Below, piece after piece: positions 58,499 through 64,000 of a stretch of 64,000 bases of DNA (positions are counted from its first letter, which is position 1; each line of letters starts with the position of its first letter). A program made the position numbers and the translations under genes. The stretch is from assembly GCF_900109555.1 (NCBI RefSeq), contig NZ_FNZV01000001.1:558001-622000 (forward strand), given 5' to 3'. The stretch comes from Pacificibacter marinus. GTDB taxonomy: Bacteria > Pseudomonadota > Alphaproteobacteria > Rhodobacterales > Rhodobacteraceae. Under the pieces are notes generated by a model. That model was not told where the DNA came from. It searched no databases and saw only the letters and a list, made by a program, of their open reading frames with translations.

Positions 58499-59421
58499 GC
58501 GCGCTCCAAAGCCGTGACAAGGTGATCGGCAAACCGCAGGGCCGAAGGCGCGCCCCCAAACGGGTTGTTATCACTCAAGGAGAGAAGACGCCCAGCGCGC
58601 ACCGGCGCGAGCGCAGACCAAAGCGCACCCTGACGAATGGCCCGCTGCGCATTTTGGGGCACATCCCCGACCAGAACCAGATGCGCGTCTGGAAAAGCGA
58701 GGAGTTTGGACACAGGCACCGGCGCATTGAACCCAAATTCTGTGCCGCCAGCCCATGCATTCGTCAGGCCAATCCGCGCCAAGGCTCCGCCATAAATACT
58801 GTCTGCGCCGAAGACTTGGATGTGGCGCGCATCGCCGACGGTCATAAGAACGAAAGGTCGATCAGCAAAGGCACTCACGCGCTCAGCCAAATGATCAAAC
58901 TCGGTCTCAAAATGTGCACGGGTCTCTTGGCCTTGCGCTCTGAGATCAAGATGATCTGCGAGCGCTTCCATTGCCAAGAGCACTTTTGGCAGGGCCGGCT
59001 CGCCAGCGACAAACAGCGAACGGGTGTACACTGGCGCGATGCGTTCCAATTGGGGTTCTACAAAACTGTAGAAATTCGATGACAAAATGAGATCAGGGGA
59101 CACAAGGCTGAGCGCTTCGAGATTAGGTGCGCCACGCAGGCCGAGATCAGCACAAGCATCGGGGAGCGTGATGGCGGCCCCTCGGACGAATTGGCGCTTT
59201 TCGGCAAGTGCTGCCAAAGGCAAACCCAACGCCATAGCCGTTTCCGCCATGGCCCAATCTATTGCCGCTATACGCGGCGGGGCCCAATCTATTGCCGCGA
59301 TGCGCGGTGAGGCCCGATCAACAAGCAGGTTGGCTGCACCCGCGCGAGAGGCCACAAAAGCCGAAGCTCCCGTGGCCAAAAACGCGCGACGCGTTAGCGT
59401 GGTATGCGGCAGTTTTACCAC
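58495..59421 (-). CDS. fhuD: Fe3+-hydroxamate binding protein with N-terminal tandem duplication
   Basis: 308 residues starting at a GTG that overlaps the end of the receptor gene. A twin-arginine signal (TLTRRAFLATGASAFVA, ending near AGAA) exports it to the periplasm. The FhuD fold begins with PRIAAIDWA, but here a 10-residue unit occurs twice (SPRIAAIDWA 38-47, PPRIAAIDWA 48-57) before MAETAMALGL, so the first strand is duplicated. The rest (SPDLILSSNFYSF, the long helix, TEFGFNAPVPVSKLLAF) is normal. The ribosome-binding site is weak, so translation probably depends on the receptor gene. Confidence 0.93.
   Translation of the reverse strand: MVKLPHTTLTRRAFLATGASAFVASRAGAANLLVDRASPRIAAIDWAPPRIAAIDWAMAETAMALGLPLAALAEKRQFVRGAAITLPDACADLGLRGAPNLEALSLVSPDLILSSNFYSFVEPQLERIAPVYTRSLFVAGEPALPKVLLAMEALADHLDLRAQGQETRAHFETEFDHLAERVSAFADRPFVLMTVGDARHIQVFGADSIYGGALARIGLTNAWAGGTEFGFNAPVPVSKLLAFPDAHLVLVGDVPQNAQRAIRQGALWSALAPVRAGRLLSLSDNNPFGGAPSALRFADHLVTALERA
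59251..59310. repeat. 30-base in-frame tandem duplication inside fhuD
   Basis: Two adjacent 30-base units, 59251-59280 and 59281-59310, are identical at 26 of 30 positions. Three of the four differences are silent and one changes Ser to Pro between the units. Confidence 0.92.
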
Positions 59422-61553
59422 TCTTTGGTGAGCGTCGCGGAAACCGTGCGACCGTCGCCATAGTAGGTAGAAAAATAGCCAACAGATGAAACATAGACCT
59501 CATCGGTCAGGTTGGTGACATTGAGCTGAAACTCTGTGCCATTGCCAAAATCATAGGACGCGGCTGCATCTAGCAGCGTGACGGCCTCAAGATCATTGGC
59601 GTTGGCATTAAACGCGTACCGATCCCCGATGTAGCGCGCCCCTGCGCCCAAGGTCAGACCCGACAGTGTGCCATCCATGAATTCCTTAGAGGCCCAGAGC
59701 TTAAATGTGTGTTTAGGCGTTAAACCCAATTCATTGCCATCATTATCACCCTCGATGATCTCGCTGTCTGTGTAGGAATAACCACCGGTGAGGCTCCATC
59801 CATCGGCCAGATTGGCGCGACCTTCCAGCTCAAGCCCACGGATACGGGATTTGCCAACTTGATCATAAATAGTAACCCCTGCGCCATTCTGAACATTGAC
59901 GGCACGGTTCTCTTCATCAAGTTGATAGAGAGACGCGGTGAGATAGGCGTCAATCGTTGCTGGCAGATATTTCACACCCAACTCCCATTGCTCACCTGTG
60001 GTTGGATCAAGCGCGTCGCCATCTGTCCCCGGCTCGGCAAAGCTTTGGAAAGAGGTGCCATACGACATATAGGCCGAAAGCCCGTTGTCCCAGACATAGC
60101 CAAGGCTGGCCTGACCGGTGGTCGCACTGTCTTCACGCGACAGATCGGTGTAACCTGGATAAGCGCCGGTGCCAGGAATATCGTAAAGCGTCTCGGATTG
60201 CCCCTTGGCCTCATTCCAGTCATGGCGCAAGGAAAGACCAGCGCGCCAGTTGCCATATTCCAATTCGTCACTGGCATAGATGCCGATTTGTTTGACTGTC
60301 ACGTTTTTATAGGCAGCCCAGCTTGTGCCATCTTGAACGGCTGTGGCCGGGGCATAATCTGGGTTAGAAAAGTCGATGGGGTCTTGTCCGTAATAAAAGA
60401 TGCTCTTCGCTGTTTCTTCGAACCGGCTGGCATCGATACCAAAGGTCAAGCCGTGAAACACGTCGCCCATGTAGACATCGCCCTCAAGCCGCAGATCGGT
60501 TGCGAATGAGATCACATCCTCGTCTTGCAACAGTTGCGTGCGCGCCACTTCGGTCCCCGTCACGGCCCCTACGGAAAGGTTGGAATAGGACCAATCGAGT
60601 TTCGTGATCCCCGTGTTGTTCACAACACGCCAGCCATTGTCGAACTCATGAGTGATCTGAGCGCCCAGATTGAATGTCTTGCGGTCGCCGTATTCCAGTG
60701 CTTCATTCCCGAAATAAAAGTCGCGCAGATCCTCGTTCGCATAGACGCCCACAAGTGCATTGGGCACACCAGAAGGTGAATCGGGATCGTCATTCTGGTA
60801 AGACGCAAGAAATTCGACCGTGGTCGCATCCGAAGGACGGTATTTCGCAGCAAACCCCAGATACCCACCAGGATTGTCATAATCTTCAATGCCCAAAACA
60901 CGGTTGCCCGTCTTGCCGACAACACGATAGGAAAACTGATCATTCACAACGCGATTGGCATCTCCGAAGATATAGTAAGAACCGTTGCTGTCAAAATACA
61001 GCCCCGCTTCGCTGGAATCCCCATCAAATTGCGCACGTTTTTGGATCAGGTTTACAAGACCAGCCGGAGAGCCCGCACCATAGAGCACAGAATTCGGTCC
61101 ACGCAAAAGCTCCACCCGCTCCATGCCGTAGATATCCAAAGACGGCGCGCCGTAATCAGGCTTGGTCGAGCGGCTAAAATGCAACCCGTTGAGGTAGATT
61201 TGGTTTTGCAAATCTGCCCCTCGCACCGAAATCGAGTCAAACCGTGGATCGGCACCATAGGCTTCGGTCACAACACCGGCGGAATACCCGAGTGCTTCGG
61301 ACAGGTTGTTGGCCGCCGTATCTTCGATTTGATCCGTGGTCACCACGGTGATCGATGAAGGCGTCTCTAACAAAGAGCGCCCGCTTTTGGTGGAAGCCGT
61401 GGTGCCCGCCGCATACCCAACCACTGGGCCAGTTGGGTCTTCTTCGGATTGCACAATAATCTCGTCGAGATCTATGGCATCCTGCGCAAGTACAGTGTTG
61501 GCACTCAAGACAAGCGCACTTGCACTGAGCATGAGAAAAAATGTCAATTTCAT
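59415..61553 (-). CDS. fhuA: TonB-dependent siderophore receptor (FhuA-like)
   Basis: 712 residues: signal peptide cleaved after VLA (residue 23), a TonB box around LDEIIVQS (29-36), a plug domain (ETPSSITVVTTDQIEDTAANNLSEAL; ISVRGADLQNQIYLNGL; MERVELLRGPNSVLYGAGSPAGLVNLI) and a 22-strand-type barrel ending in an aromatic residue (TLTKEW). The operon points to hydroxamate (ferrichrome-type) siderophores as ligand. The symbol reflects function in the operon more than a proven orthologue. Confidence 0.9.
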   Translation of the reverse strand: MKLTFFLMLSASALVLSANTVLAQDAIDLDEIIVQSEEDPTGPVVGYAAGTTASTKSGRSLLETPSSITVVTTDQIEDTAANNLSEALGYSAGVVTEAYGADPRFDSISVRGADLQNQIYLNGLHFSRSTKPDYGAPSLDIYGMERVELLRGPNSVLYGAGSPAGLVNLIQKRAQFDGDSSEAGLYFDSNGSYYIFGDANRVVNDQFSYRVVGKTGNRVLGIEDYDNPGGYLGFAAKYRPSDATTVEFLASYQNDDPDSPSGVPNALVGVYANEDLRDFYFGNEALEYGDRKTFNLGAQITHEFDNGWRVVNNTGITKLDWSYSNLSVGAVTGTEVARTQLLQDEDVISFATDLRLEGDVYMGDVFHGLTFGIDASRFEETAKSIFYYGQDPIDFSNPDYAPATAVQDGTSWAAYKNVTVKQIGIYASDELEYGNWRAGLSLRHDWNEAKGQSETLYDIPGTGAYPGYTDLSREDSATTGQASLGYVWDNGLSAYMSYGTSFQSFAEPGTDGDALDPTTGEQWELGVKYLPATIDAYLTASLYQLDEENRAVNVQNGAGVTIYDQVGKSRIRGLELEGRANLADGWSLTGGYSYTDSEIIEGDNDGNELGLTPKHTFKLWASKEFMDGTLSGLTLGAGARYIGDRYAFNANANDLEAVTLLDAAASYDFGNGTEFQLNVTNLTDEVYVSSVGYFSTYYGDGRTVSATLTKEW

Positions 61554-61595
61554 CGGGGGGGCTCCGCTAGCGATTTTCCTGAGTGTTTAAGTCAA

Positions 61596-62558
61596 CTATC
61601 GGAAGGCGTCTTGAACGAATGCGCCGCCATTTGTGTCAATCCACCGCAAATCCGTTTCTTTTGTGTCACGTCGCCATTGCGAAGGCGGCAATCCAACGGC
61701 GCGTCGAAACGCACGCGACAGATGTGCCTGATCAGAGAATCCTGTCGCCACAGCGATATCCGCCAAAGACCGCTGTGGATCTGACATCATGTCTTTTGCT
61801 GCCGCGACGCGCTGCTCAATGATCCAGCGTTGTGGTGAAAGTCCGGCGGATTGCTTAAAGACACGGCTGAACCAACTTTCAGACAGCCCCGCCACCTGCG
61901 CAAGTTCAGCCACCCCCACGGAACGTTCTATGTTTTGCATCATGTGATGCTCTATTGCGGCCATTTGATGCGGCGGCAGGCCGCCGCATGTTTGGGCGGG
62001 GGCGTCTGGCGTGCTATCGATGACTTCACCCAAGAGCGCATGCAGCAATCCATCCAACATGAGCCCCCCTCGTTGAGGGGTTTCAACTTCGCGCGCGGCA
62101 AGGCGGGCAAGAGTGAGCAAGGACGCGTTGTCAGGCGCAAACATCGCCTTGCGTGGCACATCCCGAAAACCCGCCGCTATCAGCCGCGCGTGCAATGCAG
62201 CGACATCAAGGTGGAAATCAACATGACTAAGTGACTGCGCCTGACCAAGCTGGGTCCAAAGCGGCACGCCAGCGGGCACGAAAAACGCGCGCGTTCCAAG
62301 CCGTCCGGCGTCATTATTAGTGGTTTTAAGCATCATGTCAGGCGGTGTATCATCGAGAAACACAACCAACCGCGGATCGGGTGCCGTGTAATAGCCACCG
62401 CCCCCCTTTTCCCCCTCAACATGCCAAACATCAGCAACCGCGCCCGAAAGGGTGCGAAACGCTAGGGGTTTGAGCGTGCGCAAATCGTGGGTCTGCGCCT
62501 CCATACGAGGACGAAACACCCGCGCTGCACGCGATGTTGATAGGGCTGCAGAGGACAT
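61596..62558 (-). CDS. AraC-family regulator of the iron operon
   Basis: 320 residues; a ligand-type N-terminal half and a C-terminal double helix-turn-helix (VAELAQVAGLSESWFSRVFKQSAGLSPQRWI and LADIAVATGFSDQAHLSRAFRRAVGLPPSQWRR). It is first gene of the leftward run and 42 bases ahead of the receptor gene; AraC regulators next to siderophore receptors usually activate them when the siderophore is present. The iron-responsive box upstream would give a second layer of control. Confidence 0.92.
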   Translation of the reverse strand: MSSAALSTSRAARVFRPRMEAQTHDLRTLKPLAFRTLSGAVADVWHVEGEKGGGGYYTAPDPRLVVFLDDTPPDMMLKTTNNDAGRLGTRAFFVPAGVPLWTQLGQAQSLSHVDFHLDVAALHARLIAAGFRDVPRKAMFAPDNASLLTLARLAAREVETPQRGGLMLDGLLHALLGEVIDSTPDAPAQTCGGLPPHQMAAIEHHMMQNIERSVGVAELAQVAGLSESWFSRVFKQSAGLSPQRWIIEQRVAAAKDMMSDPQRSLADIAVATGFSDQAHLSRAFRRAVGLPPSQWRRDTKETDLRWIDTNGGAFVQDAFR

Positions 62559-62600
62559 TTTGAAAATCTAAGTGCGTTTGGAGTTTTGTTCTTTCTTTAT

Positions 62601-62617
62601 CTGATAAAAATAATCAG
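62601..62617. promoter_or_regulatory. Iron-responsive TGA-N9-TCA box (IRO/RirA-type)
   Basis: CTGATAAAAATAATCAG is a palindrome whose core is TGA-N9-TCA, the pattern described for iron-dependent regulators (RirA, and the related Iron-Rhodo box) in Alphaproteobacteria. It lies 42 bases ahead of the araC start. Confidence 0.6.
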
Positions 62618-62977
62618 GTTTGTCAAGCTCAGGGCACCCAGACGAGAACTAAGTGGGTCTGTTGTCCTGCATGACATCACGTCACATGTGATGCTTGCGA
62701 TCCATAAGATGTGTCAGAATTGGTGATCAAGCAGCCAATGAACCACTTCCACTCGCAAAAATTTCACAAGTCCCACACCTAAAATAAAAACGGCTTCACC
62801 CCGAAAATAACGAGGGGAAGCCGATCAATGTACAACCTATGTGTAGAGAAAAGACCCAAGCTAGGATGAAATCAAAAATCTAAGGGTCACGCCTCGACAG
62901 AAATGTGGACCCCATCAGATAGGGTTCATCCTAAAAAACTAATATCGCGACGGGTTCACAATTTGCGCGACACGTTC
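62618..62977. other. Intergenic region upstream of araC and downstream of the small gene
   Basis: No gene is seen. It holds a perfect palindrome TCACATGTGA at 62682-62691, inside a wider CATCAC/GTGATG repeat (62675-62693), and further right the terminator of the pyrE-linked gene. The stretch 62824-62977 shows nothing recognisable. Confidence 0.5.
62781..62823 (-). terminator. Rho-independent terminator of the pyrE unit
   Basis: CGGCTT..CCCC (62791-62802) pairs with GGGGAAGCCG (62814-62823) with a two-base bulge; read leftward the stem runs into TTTTTATTTT. It lies about 155 bases past the last stop. Confidence 0.8.
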
Positions 62978-63295
62978 TCACTGCGTTCGCTCAACATGCG
63001 CTTTAACGACTTCATTCAGCACAGAAAGGCGTTTCTCAATGCTGTCGTTCAAAGAGGCTTCGAGCGCTTGGATATCGGCGCGAAAGGCTTCGAAATTCTG
63101 CTCAAGCGCCTTGCTTGAAAGAGGCTGACGTTCGTGCATTTCAACGAAATTTTCAGCGCTGGTCGCAAGAAAATAAAAGGCGGCCGCATGTTCCGGCTCC
63201 GACAAAGTGCGCTCAAACGCGGCTTTTGCGACTGCGGAATAGGCGTGGATGCCACGCCCTTTTTCCGTGATCAGATCGAGAAGAAAATTAAACAT
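62978..63295 (-). CDS. Small helical protein of unknown function, coupled to pyrE
   Basis: 105 residues with a strong AAGGAG site six bases ahead of the ATG and only 15 bases after pyrE, so it is a real gene. The sequence (starting MFNFLLDLITEKGRGIHAY) is predicted to be mostly helical with no signal peptide or membrane segment; the C-terminal half looks like an amphipathic helix (FEAFRADIQALEASLN). I do not recognise a family. The context suggests nothing beyond cotranscription with pyrimidine synthesis. Confidence 0.75.
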   Translation of the reverse strand: MFNFLLDLITEKGRGIHAYSAVAKAAFERTLSEPEHAAAFYFLATSAENFVEMHERQPLSSKALEQNFEAFRADIQALEASLNDSIEKRLSVLNEVVKAHVERTQ

Positions 63296-63310
63296 AGGTG
63301 TCTCCTTAAG

Positions 63311-64000
63311 TTAGAATGTCAGGCTGCGCGCGCCACCATTATCGGCGGACCAGCCCAAAGGGTCTTTCAGAAATGCAGCGATGATCTCGCGCTCTTGCGG
63401 CGCAAAACGATTATGAGTCTGGGCGACATCAAGAATATCAGCCCAAGTGCAAAGCGCATGAAGTCGGATGCCCGAGCGTTCCATGGCCGCACCGGTTTCA
63501 GCAAAAATGTCATACTGGAACAACATGAACACATCTTTGACCACGAGCCCCGCAGCGCGCAAAGCCTGACAAAACCTCAACTTTGAGGCACCGTCCGTGG
63601 TCAGGTCTTCCACGAGCAGCACACGTTGTCCGGGTTCCCAAACGCCTTCGATATGAGCTTCGGGGCCAAAGCCCTGCGCACGTTTGCGCACATATTGCAT
63701 CGGTAACCCTGTCTCAAAGGCGATCCAAGCGGCAAAGGGAATACCTGCAGTTTCCGCACCAGAGATGGCATCAATCTGATCACGACCAACTTCAGCGTCG
63801 ATGACCTGCGCCGCAAACCCCATGAGTTTTTCACGCACGGTTGGAAAAGAGATCACTTTGCGCACATCAATATAAACGGGGCTTGCTACACCTGACGAAA
63901 GGATAAAGGGGCGATCTTTGGCCACCTCCACCGCATGAATATCAAGAAGGGCAAGCGCGGTACTACGCGCGATTTCCATGCGGATCTGCGGGCTGAGTGG
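63311..64000 (-). CDS. pyrE: Orotate phosphoribosyltransferase, 5' end beyond window
   Basis: Converts orotate and PRPP to orotidine 5'-phosphate in pyrimidine synthesis. Seen are the PRPP loop VLLVEDLTTDGASK, the FILSSGVASPVYIDVRK substrate segment and GAETAGIPFA. An ATG at 63979 would give 222 residues, but it has no ribosome-binding site and relatives begin about ten residues earlier; the frame is open through the window edge (PLSPQIR precedes the Met), so I treat the gene as partial. It uses the PRPP made by Prs, encoded elsewhere in this window. Confidence 0.9.
   Translation of the reverse strand, partial: PLSPQIRMEIARSTALALLDIHAVEVAKDRPFILSSGVASPVYIDVRKVISFPTVREKLMGFAAQVIDAEVGRDQIDAISGAETAGIPFAAWIAFETGLPMQYVRKRAQGFGPEAHIEGVWEPGQRVLLVEDLTTDGASKLRFCQALRAAGLVVKDVFMLFQYDIFAETGAAMERSGIRLHALCTWADILDVAQTHNRFAPQEREIIAAFLKDPLGWSADNGGARSLTF

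Noticed and set aside
54043-62558. A siderophore biosynthesis cluster
   Set aside because: No NRPS, NIS synthetase or hydroxylase gene is present; only uptake and an exporter, so the siderophore is probably scavenged.

Overview
This window is a piece of an alphaproteobacterial chromosome, almost certainly Rhodobacterales (Roseobacter-type marine bacterium). That inference rests on gene content and order: an F1-only atpHAGDC operon, a ferrichrome-type fhu operon with an AraC regulator and a TGA-N9-TCA iron box, groESL under a CIRCE element, several TRAP/ABC uptake operons each with a GntR-FCD regulator, small families typical of the order (DUF2161, DUF2125, extensin-like, H-type lectin, Hint-domain proteins), and many ATGA/TAATG start-stop overlaps. 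Base composition looks balanced, near half G+C by eye. A genus cannot be named from the sequence alone.

Left part (1-32 kb) is mainly housekeeping: a GNAT acetyltransferase cut by the left edge, groES-groEL, a DUF2161 nuclease-fold protein, manganese-dependent pyrophosphatase, a HAD phosphatase, a MaoC hydratase, then ribF / YcgN-like / threonine aldolase overlapping one another, a GST-kappa-type isomerase, prs, an H-type lectin protein, the atpHAGDC operon, a methyltransferase, gloB, clpA, an M23 peptidase, an ExbB-like/OmpA-like proton-channel pair, ChaC, DUF2125, hisC-tyrC-extensin, rpsD, a Hint-domain protein and an LpxR-type lipid A deacylase.

Middle part (32-54 kb) is accessory metabolism arranged as regulator-plus-transport modules. 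In order: a MarR regulator; an FAD-linked 2-hydroxyacid dehydrogenase divergent from a GntR; a malonate module (TRAP DctPQM + malonyl-CoA decarboxylase + malonyl-CoA synthetase, divergent GntR); an orphan phosphonate-type ABC importer (phnD-phnC-phnE-phnE); and a sugar module (MalK-type ATPase divergent from GntR, esterase, binding protein, two permeases, a tagatose-3-epimerase-like TIM barrel and a Gfo/Idh/MocA dehydrogenase). In all three transport operons a stem-loop follows the binding-protein gene, which would favour high binding-protein levels. The 45.2-46.0 kb gap is AT-rich and has no convincing gene.

Right part (54-64 kb) is an iron operon running leftward: araC, fhuA-like TonB receptor, fhuD, fused double-domain fhuB, fhuC, and 29 bases further an ABC exporter half-transporter. 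FhuD carries a 30-base in-frame tandem duplication and FhuC an unusual Walker A motif (Ala in place of the Gly before Lys). The window ends with a small uncharacterised gene coupled to pyrE, which appears to run off the right edge. I see no tRNA, rRNA, CRISPR array, phage or insertion sequence. The least-explained parts are the sugar module, the ExbB/OmpA pair and the iron-operon oddities.
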